Of a stretch of DNA of 15,550 bases, positions 1-5,004 are shown one piece after another. The position numbers were made by a program, and so were the translations under genes. This stretch comes from Anaerolineaceae bacterium UBA4799 (GTDB lineage: Bacteria > Chloroflexota > Anaerolineae > Anaerolineales > Anaerolineaceae). Numbering within the stretch: the stretch's first letter is position 1; the number at the start of each line of letters is the position of its first letter. The DNA is taken from the NCBI GenBank assembly GCA_002402725.1, contig DHGL01000002.1, forward strand, positions 1 to 15,550, read 5' to 3'. The notes under the pieces were generated by a model. It was given only the letters and a program-made list of their open reading frames with translations, searched no databases and was not told the DNA's origin.

Positions 1-510
1 TTCAACGTCATCGGCGAACCCACCACCCTTGAAGACGCCCGCGAGCTCGCCCAATCCGACCCCTACCAGTTCCAGTGGTGGGCGCTGGGGCTGGTGGGCG
101 CGCGCCCCATCGAGCAGAAGAAGGGCGCTGATAAGGGCATTGACGGCAGGCTCTACTTCCACGAGAAGGACGGCGGAGAGACCAAACAGGTCATCTTCTC
201 CGTCAAGGCCGGCGGCACAAACGCCGCCCACGTGCGCGACCTGCACGGCGTCATTGATCGTGAGAACGCCGCCATCGGTGTGCTCATCACCATGGAGGAG
301 CCCACCAAGCCCATGCGCGCCGAAGCCGCTTCCGGCGAGTACTACACCTCGCCCTGGGGCGTGCACCCGCGCCTGCAGCTGCTCACCGTCCGTGAACTGC
401 TGGAGGGCAAGGCCATCGACATGCCCCCGGTGCACCAGGTGAACGTCACCTATAAACGCGCCCCCCGGCAGAAGCCGCAGGGCAAAGGCGGTCAGCCGAC
501 GCTGGTGTGA
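1..510 (+). CDS. C-terminal part of a DNA methyltransferase with a restriction-endonuclease-like domain (5' truncated by window)
   Basis: The reading frame is open from the first base and ends in TGA at 508-510, so 169 residues of a larger protein are seen. Residues about 25-75 of the fragment carry an Mrr/PD-(D/E)XK-like core: a GADKGIDG segment with Asp48, then a beta strand ending in SVK (Lys69). This fits the Asp...(Q/S)xK pattern of restriction-like nucleases, although the usual Q/E before the Lys is replaced. From memory of the family, such domains sit at the C terminus of site-specific N4/N6-adenine or cytosine methyltransferases (DNA_methylase N-4/N-6) in Chloroflexota and Cyanobacteria. 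The methyltransferase part itself lies outside the window, so that assignment is inference. The sequence is GC-rich, in sharp contrast to the AT-rich genes that follow. It could alternatively be a free-standing Mrr-like protein. Confidence 0.65.
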   Translation, partial: FNVIGEPTTLEDARELAQSDPYQFQWWALGLVGARPIEQKKGADKGIDGRLYFHEKDGGETKQVIFSVKAGGTNAAHVRDLHGVIDRENAAIGVLITMEEPTKPMRAEAASGEYYTSPWGVHPRLQLLTVRELLEGKAIDMPPVHQVNVTYKRAPRQKPQGKGGQPTLV

Positions 511-532
511 AGAAAAATAGGATAAATGTTCA

Positions 533-561
533 TTGACAACAAATCGGAGAAATGATATAAA
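533..561 (+). promoter_or_regulatory. Strong sigma-70 type promoter of the toxin-antitoxin operon
   Basis: A perfect -35 TTGACA (533-538), a 17-bp spacer and a -10 TATAAA (556-561) preceded by TGA give an extended -10. The promoter stands 58 bp before the toxin start at 620 and reads into the three-gene operon. Confidence 0.8.
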
Positions 562-563
562 TG

Positions 564-581
564 TATAGCATATACGCTATA
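564..581 (+). promoter_or_regulatory. Palindromic operator just downstream of the -10
   Basis: TATAGC (564-569) and GCTATA (576-581) are perfect inverted arms around a six-base centre that is itself near-symmetrical; 16 of 18 positions obey the symmetry. The site covers the expected transcription start. It is the natural binding site for the XRE antitoxin encoded by the second gene, as in HigA-type autoregulation. The binding is inference; the palindrome is seen. Confidence 0.7.
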
Positions 582-619
582 TTCATCCCTCGTTCTTTTT
601 CAATACATGGGGTATGACC

Positions 620-973
620 ATGTGGGAAATTCACTTTTTTGAATTATCCAATGGTCGCTGTCCAGCAGTAGATTTTATTGGTGATCTTGATCCTAAACAA
701 GACCAGGTTTATGTTGAAAGACTGCTTGATCAATTGAAAGCAAAAGGAAATGAACTATTACCCCCGCATGTGAAGAATTTAGGCGGTGGGATTTATGAAC
801 TAAGGGTGCAAACCATAAATCTACGGGTTCGTTTGTTCTATTTCTTTTATGATAAAAATCAAATCATTATTACAAACGGAACTAAAAAGAAAAAACCACG
901 AGTACCACATGAAATTGAATTAGCTCGAAAATATCGAGAACTTTATTACGAAAGAGTAAAAAATGAAATTTGA
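620..973 (+). CDS. higB: HigB/RelE-superfamily toxin (phage Gp49-like)
   Basis: The 117-residue product matches the Gp49-like HigB layout. An N-terminal strand is followed by a helical PxxxFIGDLDPKQ...LLDQLKAKG region, then the LGGGIYELRV strand, the RVRLFYFFYDK strand and a KKKKPRVPHEIELAR segment leading into a basic C-terminal helix. In this family these proteins are ribosome-dependent mRNA endonucleases, with catalytic residues among the basic residues of the IYELR...RLFYF...KK strands. I place the start at 620 because GGGG at 609-612 is 7 nt upstream; an in-frame ATG at 614 sits too close to any Shine-Dalgarno. It is the first gene of the operon, and its 3' end overlaps the antitoxin by 11 bp. 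Base composition is far more AT-rich than the methyltransferase upstream, which suggests acquisition by transfer. Confidence 0.85.
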   Translation: MWEIHFFELSNGRCPAVDFIGDLDPKQDQVYVERLLDQLKAKGNELLPPHVKNLGGGIYELRVQTINLRVRLFYFFYDKNQIIITNGTKKKKPRVPHEIELARKYRELYYERVKNEI

Positions 974-1385
974 AGATTATAAGAAAAAGTTAGCCGAAAA
1001 CCCAGAATTTGTATCAAGTAAAAATGCACTTAAAGTAAACTTCACAATTGCTGATGCAATTCTCAATGCCAGGTTAAACAAAGGGCTCTCACAATCCAAA
1101 TTGGCAAAATCTGTCGGAACGCGGCAAGCAAATATTTCTAGGATTGAAGCAGGCCTTGGTAACCCAACTCTTCAAGTTCTAAAGAAGATATTCCAGGTTC
1201 TGGAATTAGAATTATTTCTGTCAACAGATAAGGTTCATATTGTCGATATATCGCAAATTCAATGTGCGAACGATCTAATAAATGCAGATTCATCAGAAAC
1301 TGGAGTATTTGACTTTCGCGAGACAAACGTGAAAGTAACTGGCGATCAAACTACCGAGACGTATCAAGAAATGGAGATAAGTTAA
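963..1385 (+). CDS. higA: XRE-family antitoxin with C-terminal extension
   Basis: The 140-residue protein carries one Cro/CI-type helix-turn-helix at residues about 29-86; GLSQSKLAKSVGTRQANISR is the HTH core. In HigBA systems this protein binds and neutralises the toxin and represses the operon. The palindrome at 564-581 is the obvious operator. Residues 1-28 form a charged N-terminal helix. Residues 88-140 are an unusual acidic tail rich in D, T, E and S with no recognised domain; plain HigA antitoxins are usually about 90-110 aa. AAGAG at 952-956 serves as ribosome binding site inside the toxin gene, and the 11-bp overlap implies translational coupling. The tail is reminiscent of the chaperone-addiction tails of toxin-antitoxin-chaperone (TAC) antitoxins, but that comparison is positional, not by sequence. 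Confidence 0.85.
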   Translation: MKFEDYKKKLAENPEFVSSKNALKVNFTIADAILNARLNKGLSQSKLAKSVGTRQANISRIEAGLGNPTLQVLKKIFQVLELELFLSTDKVHIVDISQIQCANDLINADSSETGVFDFRETNVKVTGDQTTETYQEMEIS

Positions 1386-1820
1386 ATGATTCACCTGCTA
1401 AATGCCATATTATGTTCAAAAGTGATACGCGATGCCGAAAAAAACACGATTTCAATAATTGAAATCGTTGAAAATATCACCTTTGATTCAGGCATAACAG
1501 ACAAACAATTTATCACTCCAATTGACTTGGATTTATTTACTCAATGGGCGCGAGAAAATCCTGAAATCCCTGTAGAATCAACTTTTCGCATTAACTATTT
1601 GTTACCAGATGGAGAAATTAGCGAATTAAAACAAATACCGATAAATTTATCCAAGTATTTCTTCTATAGAGCAACCCTTCATCTGAAAAACTTGAAAATT
1701 AATGGACCTGGTTTGTACCATTTTCTTATTGAAATTAAAACTACAAATAGTGAATGGCAAGAACTCCAAAGAATTCCTTTCCGTGTTCAATTAAAGGAAA
1801 ATAAAGAGAAGTCTGATTAA
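1386..1820 (+). CDS. DUF6941-like beta-sandwich protein, third gene of the toxin-antitoxin operon
   Basis: The 144-aa product starts on the base immediately after the antitoxin TAA (1383-1385), with GGAG at 1373-1376, so it is almost certainly co-translated. It has no signal peptide or TM segment. The pattern resembles DUF6941: an N-terminal LNAILCSKVIRDAEKNTIS strand pair with an ALC-type motif, a central beta region (FRINYLLPDGEIS), and a final GLYHFLIEI...WQELQRIPFRV strand pair. The family assignment is from pattern memory and needs a profile search. No enzymatic motif is visible. Its place matches that of the SecB-like chaperone in TAC operons, but the sequence does not look like SecB. 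A role in antitoxin stabilisation or toxin sensing is inference. Its low GC matches the first two genes, so the three genes moved as one unit. Confidence 0.75.
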   Translation: MIHLLNAILCSKVIRDAEKNTISIIEIVENITFDSGITDKQFITPIDLDLFTQWARENPEIPVESTFRINYLLPDGEISELKQIPINLSKYFFYRATLHLKNLKINGPGLYHFLIEIKTTNSEWQELQRIPFRVQLKENKEKSD

Positions 1821-1932
1821 GTTTTTTTATTCAAAACTCTTTCAACTTTGAACCTGGAAGCTTCCAAACCTCATATATAGGCCCAGAGAGAATCCCCACA
1901 TACAGACAACACGCACTATTAGTCACAGTAAA

Positions 1933-1950
1933 ACGGGAGCGCGCTCCTGT
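1933..1950 (-). terminator. Hairpin with short T-run, probable rho-independent terminator on the minus strand
   Basis: ACGGGAGCG / CGCTCCTGT forms a 9-bp hairpin with one G.T pair and essentially no loop, so the tip must open to form one. On the minus strand it is followed by TTTT. It lies about 20 bp beyond the stop of the gene-end remnant at 1970, the same arrangement as the terminator that follows the DUF2202 gene at 3376. It probably also helps insulate the toxin operon. Confidence 0.5.
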
Positions 1951-1969
1951 CTCTTCTTCACACCTTCTT

Positions 1970-2009
1970 CTACTTCTTGCGTCCCCCGCCGCGGCAGTAA
2001 TCCCCGCGC
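1970..2009 (-). pseudogene. 3'-end remnant of a Gly-rich-tailed gene (like the DUF2202 gene at 3376)
   Basis: Positions 1970-1991 are identical over 22 bp to 3376-3397, the last codons of the DUF4405/DUF2202 ORF, which encode GGGRKK and a stop. In the same frame the remnant reads RGDYCRGGGRKK-stop. No longer coding sequence remains upstream of it: the HicB promoter begins at 2031. It is either a relic of a second DUF2202-type gene or a transferred 3' end. Short Gly-rich tails can also recur by convergence. Confidence 0.45.
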
Positions 2010-2030
2010 CATGATGATTGTTAAAATCCC

Positions 2031-2060
2031 TTGACATAATAGTATCAATAATGATACTAT
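2031..2060 (+). promoter_or_regulatory. hicB promoter with embedded palindromic operator
   Basis: TTGACA (2031-2036) and TACTAT (2055-2060) are separated by 18 bp. A palindrome with perfect 9-bp arms, ATAGTATCA (2039-2047) and TGATACTAT (2052-2060), and a 4-bp centre occupies the spacer and the -10. A repressor bound there would block RNA polymerase directly, and the ribbon-helix-helix part of the HicB product is the likely ligand. The predicted transcription start is near 2067. Confidence 0.7.
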
Positions 2061-2110
2061 AAACTCATGGTAAAAGAAGCTGACATTATCGCGCTATGAG
2101 GAGCCAGAGA

Positions 2111-2446
2111 ATGTTAAACAATGATTACTATACCTACCGTGTCACCTGGTCAGCGGAAGACCGTGAGTATGTTGGTTTATGTTCTGAATTTCCGGGTCTC
2201 AGCTGGCTGGGGAACAGCCATGATAAAGCCCTGCGGGGTATCCGTGAGCTGGTTGCTGAAGTGGTGGCGGATATGATGGCTAACAACGAAACCACTCCCG
2301 AACCAATCGCCACCAGGACCTACAGCGGCAAGTTCCAGGTGCGCATACCACCTGATCTGCACCGCCAGTTGACCCTCGAAGCGGCCGAATCCGGCATCAG
2401 CCTCAACAGGCTGGCCAGCGATAAATTAAGAAAAGGGATTAACTGA
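2111..2446 (+). CDS. hicB: HicB-family antitoxin with C-terminal ribbon-helix-helix domain
   Basis: The 111-aa product has an N-terminal HicB fold (residues about 4-60: YTYRVTWSAEDREYVGLCSE then FPGLSWLG), a helix with ALRGIRELVAEVVADM, and a C-terminal RHH unit (SGKFQVRIPPDLHRQLTLEA...GISLNRLASDKL) like Arc/MetJ DNA-binding domains. Such proteins normally neutralise the HicA mRNA interferase and repress their own operon. I choose ATG 2111 because GAGGAG at 2098-2103 lies 7 nt upstream; the in-frame ATG at 2096 overlaps that site. No HicA-like gene is found on either side, so this is a solitary antitoxin or has an unrecognised partner. A ten-codon open frame (2067-2099, MVKEADIIAL) precedes it and stops inside its ribosome binding site. 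Confidence 0.85.
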   Translation: MLNNDYYTYRVTWSAEDREYVGLCSEFPGLSWLGNSHDKALRGIRELVAEVVADMMANNETTPEPIATRTYSGKFQVRIPPDLHRQLTLEAAESGISLNRLASDKLRKGIN

Positions 2447-2603
2447 ACTTATCCTTCAGCCCCCTGCCCATACCTCTGCAGGTTCTATTCCAATAGGCGG
2501 TCACCTCAGCCGGTTCCCCATCAAAGGGCGCGTGTTCGGGGATAATTCTCCCCTCAAATCAATCTTCGTACAACCCGATGACCTGGCGCGCGTAATCCAG
2601 TTT
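2447..2603 (-). pseudogene. Possible decayed coding sequence
   Basis: On the minus strand one frame reads KLDYARQVIGLYED, a stop near 2559-2561, then EGRIIPEHAPFDGEPAEVTA and on to a stop just after the HicB gene. The amino-acid texture looks like real protein, but the frame has an internal stop and no start, and its 5' side is cut by the palindromic repeat at 2604. I do not recognise the family. No other gene is visible between 2447 and 2694. Confidence 0.25.
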
Positions 2604-2675
2604 CGTAGGGTGTGTTCGTTTTTTGAACACACCATTATTATTTTCGTTTTTGGCGGGTTTTTAACCCGCCCTACG
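2604..2675. repeat. 72-bp compact palindromic element folding as a three-way junction
   Basis: Outer arms CGTAGGG (2604-2610) and CCCTACG (2669-2675) enclose two hairpins: GGTGTGTTC/GAACACACC (2609-2617 with 2625-2633) and GGCGGGTT/AACCCGCC (2652-2659 with 2663-2670). The outer arms share a few bases with the inner stems, so the two folds compete. The form is that of a REP/MITE-like intergenic repeat carrying no gene. It ends 20 bp beyond the stop of the FMN reductase gene, so it may also act as a transcription stop. Confidence 0.7.
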
Positions 2676-2694
2676 CGCCGTTGCTTTTTAACCT

Positions 2695-3255
2695 TCAGCT
2701 TTCTAACCGCCGCGTCCAATCCGCCAGCGCGACCAGCAGCTGACCCAGGAACCCGCGCGCGTTTTCGTTCACCAGCCCGCCCTGCGCATCAAAGGCCTCA
2801 GCGGCACGCGCCACCATCACTTCGGGTTTGGGCAGCACCAGCGCGCCCAGGTGGGTAAGCACCTGGCGCAGTTGCAGTTGCGCGCGCGTCGTGCCGAAAG
2901 CCCCCGTGCTGGCGCCCATCACTGCCGCGGGCTTTTTCGCCAACGGCATATCCGGCGAGCGTGAAGCCCAGTCCAGGGCATTCTTGAGCACACCGCTGAT
3001 GGAGCTGTTGTACTCCGGCGTGGCGATCAGCACCGCGTCCGCCGCCGCGATGCGCGCGCGCAGGCGGGAGACCTGCGCGGGAAAAGGTTTCTCCTCGTCC
3101 TGGTTAAAAGGCGGGATGCCGGCCAGATCGGTGATCTCCAATGTCATTCCCGGCGGCAGCAGTTCCGCTGCGGCGCGCAGCAGCCCGCTGTTGTAAGAAT
3201 GGTCGCGCAGGCTGCCGCTGATTCCCAGTACATGTATCGGTCTCTCTTCGATCAT
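2695..3255 (-). CDS. NAD(P)H-dependent FMN reductase (chromate/quinone reductase family)
   Basis: The 186-aa cytosolic flavoprotein has the NADPH_dep_FMN_red signature. The N-terminal strand is followed by the phosphate-binding loop GSLRDHSYN (14-22). The central flavin loop has TPEYNSSISGVLKNALDWAS at residues 79-98, and GASTGAFGTTRAQLQLR lies in the third loop. Family members (ChrR, YieF, azoreductase-like) transfer two electrons from NAD(P)H through FMN to quinones, chromate or azo compounds. The length is typical. The start is supported by AGAGG six nt before the ATG at 3253-3255. It stands alone: its upstream neighbour ends with a terminator (3336-3358), and a palindromic repeat follows its stop. 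The exact substrate cannot be told from sequence. Confidence 0.88.
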   Translation of the reverse strand: MIEERPIHVLGISGSLRDHSYNSGLLRAAAELLPPGMTLEITDLAGIPPFNQDEEKPFPAQVSRLRARIAAADAVLIATPEYNSSISGVLKNALDWASRSPDMPLAKKPAAVMGASTGAFGTTRAQLQLRQVLTHLGALVLPKPEVMVARAAEAFDAQGGLVNENARGFLGQLLVALADWTRRLES

Positions 3256-3335
3256 GATGAACCTCTGTTTTTAAATAGTATACATGCACTCCTCCATCCG
3301 TTCGAATATCCTGTACTAGCTCATGCTTAAATCAA

Positions 3336-3358
3336 ACAGGCGCGGCTGGCGCGCCTGT
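3336..3358 (-). terminator. Rho-independent terminator of the DUF4405/DUF2202 gene
   Basis: ACAGGCGCG (3336-3344) pairs perfectly with CGCGCCTGT (3350-3358) around a five-base loop. On the minus strand it is followed by TTTGATTT. It lies 18 nt beyond the stop codon at 3376-3378. Confidence 0.75.
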
Positions 3359-3375
3359 CTTTATAGTTGCTTCGA

Positions 3376-4218
3376 CTACTTCTTGCGTCCCCCGCCGTAA
3401 CCGCCGTTGCCGCGCCCGCCGGCGCCGGCGCCGGAGTACAGCCCGTTCTCAGCCAGGTAGGTCTGGTACTCGCTCCACTCCGCGTCGCTCATGTACTGCG
3501 GCGCGTAGGCTGTGCCGCTTTGCTGCGCGTACACCGATGAGAAGGCGTTCAGGTGGTTGTAAGACCCGGCCAGCAGGCTCCCGAACACCTGGCGGATATC
3601 CTCCTGGTCGGTCTGCGTCAGCCTTTCCTTGAGGTCGAGGATATCGATCTCTTCGATGGCCGCTCCCGCCAGCAGCGCCTCTTCAATGGATCGGTTGCCC
3701 TGCGCGGTCAGCTGGTCATACAGCGCCTGCAGGTCCGTGTTGTTGAACACGCCGGTGGTATCTGCCAGTGGCAGTGCCAGGTTGTAGCGCTCCAACAGCG
3801 CGCCTACAGTGTCCATGTGCGTCTGTTCTGAAGAAGCGATGTTGCTGAACATCGGCTGGGTGTACAGCGCGGCGAAAGAGGTATACACATCCCGCGCCAG
3901 TTTTTCTTCCTCGTACATAAAGAGCAGCGCGTCGCTCTCCGCCTGGCTCAACTCGCCCAGGGGCAAGTTCTCGATAAGGGGTTCACCCTCGCCGTAACTG
4001 TGTTCTTCCGTGCTGACCGCTGCCGCTGGCACGAGCGACCCGGATTGCGTGGTTTCATTGCCCGCGCCATTGCCGTTGCCATAGCCGTTGCCCGGCAGTT
4101 CGCTTTCAGCGCTGGTGACCGTTTCTTCACTTTTCGCCTGCGTGCGGTTGATGGCGCCGAACGCCAGCACGCCGATGACCACTACCAGTAATGTGATGCC
4201 GAATGCTTTCTTGATCAT
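3376..4218 (-). CDS. Internal start: DUF2202 protein made separately (alternative product)
   Basis: Inside the long frame, ATG at 4216-4218 is preceded by a near-ideal AAGGAG (4225-4230) with 6-nt spacing. It opens with a classic signal sequence (MIKK followed by about 18 hydrophobic residues, residues about 2-24). This is exactly what the start of an independent 280-aa exported DUF2202 gene looks like. The absence of a stop codon between the DUF4405 part and this start may be secondary, so both a fusion and a separate protein may be made. The family-typical DUF2202 protein is exported or anchored, consistent with this start. Confidence 0.6.
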   Translation of the reverse strand: MIKKAFGITLLVVVIGVLAFGAINRTQAKSEETVTSAESELPGNGYGNGNGAGNETTQSGSLVPAAAVSTEEHSYGEGEPLIENLPLGELSQAESDALLFMYEEEKLARDVYTSFAALYTQPMFSNIASSEQTHMDTVGALLERYNLALPLADTTGVFNNTDLQALYDQLTAQGNRSIEEALLAGAAIEEIDILDLKERLTQTDQEDIRQVFGSLLAGSYNHLNAFSSVYAQQSGTAYAPQYMSDAEWSEYQTYLAENGLYSGAGAGGRGNGGYGGGRKK

Positions 4219-4851
4219 TGTGTACTCCTTGACACTTGTATTGTTGATTTGATTGGTTGACCGTACCGCGCCTACCGCTTTGAACTGGAAGACCTTTTTC
4301 GTCACCCTGGTAATCCAGCCCCAGTGAATGGCGAAGTGCAGGATGGCGGCGAGGATGAAGACCACGCTCGACCAGGTATGCACCATGTCCCATGCCGAGC
4401 GTGAAAAAAGAAACATGGGGTCGGGGTTCCTGCCGCCCTCGCTGCCGGGGGTCAACAAAAAGTACAGCCCCGAAAGCGCGCTGATGAGAAAGCTCAGCGC
4501 CGTCACCGTGTTCAACCCCAGGTTGTACCTGCCGCGTCCGCTCATTTCGCCGGTCTTACCGCTGAAAACGCGCGTGACCATGCTCTTCACCCACTTCCAG
4601 TGGAAGATGAGGTGCGCCAGCGCGATGACCACCATCGCCAGACCGATCCAGGTGTGCAGCCACTCCCAGGTCTCGCGTAAGAAGAGGATGCGCACTCCGT
4701 ACCACGGGTTCCTGCCTCCCATGAAGCCGCCGTCGGGCAGAAAGAGGAAGTAGATGCCCGAAAACACCGTCACCAGCGCGGTCAGGAACAGCCCCGCGTC
4801 CAGCACCCAGTTATTTCTTGTCAGGCGGGATACGCCTCGTTTATTTTCCAT
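3376..4851 (-). CDS. DUF4405 four-helix membrane protein joined in frame to a ferritin-like DUF2202 protein
   Basis: One uninterrupted frame of 491 codons holds two normally separate proteins. Residues 1-185 are two tandem DUF4405 repeats. Each has a TM hairpin with WEWLHTW...LAHLIFHW (His66, His80, His84) or WDMVHTW...LHFAIHW (His158, His172, His176), the kind of spacing that ligates haem in cytochrome b561-like membrane proteins. Residue 212 begins MIKKAFGITLLVVVIGVL, a signal-anchor helix, then a Gly/Asn linker. The DUF2202 ferritin-like helices follow at 300-465, with candidate metal ligands EEEK 314-317, Glu342/His345, EEID 400-403 and YNHLNAF 431-437. The tail is GRGNGGYGGGRKK. The first start has GGAGGT at 4861-4866. 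DUF2202 proteins are poorly characterised and presumed di-iron; a membrane redox role is inference. It is followed by a terminator, and asparaginase is divergent. Confidence 0.8.
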   Translation of the reverse strand: MENKRGVSRLTRNNWVLDAGLFLTALVTVFSGIYFLFLPDGGFMGGRNPWYGVRILFLRETWEWLHTWIGLAMVVIALAHLIFHWKWVKSMVTRVFSGKTGEMSGRGRYNLGLNTVTALSFLISALSGLYFLLTPGSEGGRNPDPMFLFSRSAWDMVHTWSSVVFILAAILHFAIHWGWITRVTKKVFQFKAVGAVRSTNQINNTSVKEYTMIKKAFGITLLVVVIGVLAFGAINRTQAKSEETVTSAESELPGNGYGNGNGAGNETTQSGSLVPAAAVSTEEHSYGEGEPLIENLPLGELSQAESDALLFMYEEEKLARDVYTSFAALYTQPMFSNIASSEQTHMDTVGALLERYNLALPLADTTGVFNNTDLQALYDQLTAQGNRSIEEALLAGAAIEEIDILDLKERLTQTDQEDIRQVFGSLLAGSYNHLNAFSSVYAQQSGTAYAPQYMSDAEWSEYQTYLAENGLYSGAGAGGRGNGGYGGGRKK

Positions 4852-4892
4852 GCTTGTATTACCTCCAGTTTTTCTTTTACTTACACCCTAGA

Positions 4893-4907
4893 ATACCTGG
4901 CAGGTAT
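4893..4907. promoter_or_regulatory. 15-bp perfect palindrome in the divergent promoter region
   Basis: ATACCTG, a central G and CAGGTAT form a perfect inverted repeat, 42 bp from the minus-strand start (4851) and 98 bp from the asparaginase start (5005). It is a plausible operator for one or both genes. I do not recognise the regulator family, and neither neighbour encodes a regulator. Confidence 0.45.
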
Positions 4908-5004
4908 GAAGAACTTGTGAATATTTGATGTAAATCCTGTGAAGGTCACAGCGCCTGCGGCGGGTGTAAAATGGAGTTATTCAAATCCAGCACAAGGAAA
5001 CCCT

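Noticed and set aside
29..442. Alternative frame inside the first gene (Ser/Pro/Arg-rich translation)
   Set aside because: It is a low-complexity shadow of the GC-rich methyltransferase frame, which is open from base 1 and has recognisable motifs.
1386..1820. Calling the third TA gene a SecB-like chaperone
   Set aside because: Only gene order and size agree; the N-terminal LNAILCSKV strand and the GLYHFLIEI...IPFRV ending fit DUF6941 and not the SecB pattern.
1831..2037. 68-codon minus-strand frame between the TA operon and hicB
   Set aside because: Its composition looks like a shadow; it covers the hairpin at 1933-1950 and the gene-end remnant in a different frame, and no ribosome site or homology is apparent.
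2532..2858. 108-codon plus-strand frame through the palindromic repeat into the FMN reductase
   Set aside because: It runs through a non-coding palindrome and then antisense to a well-supported gene.
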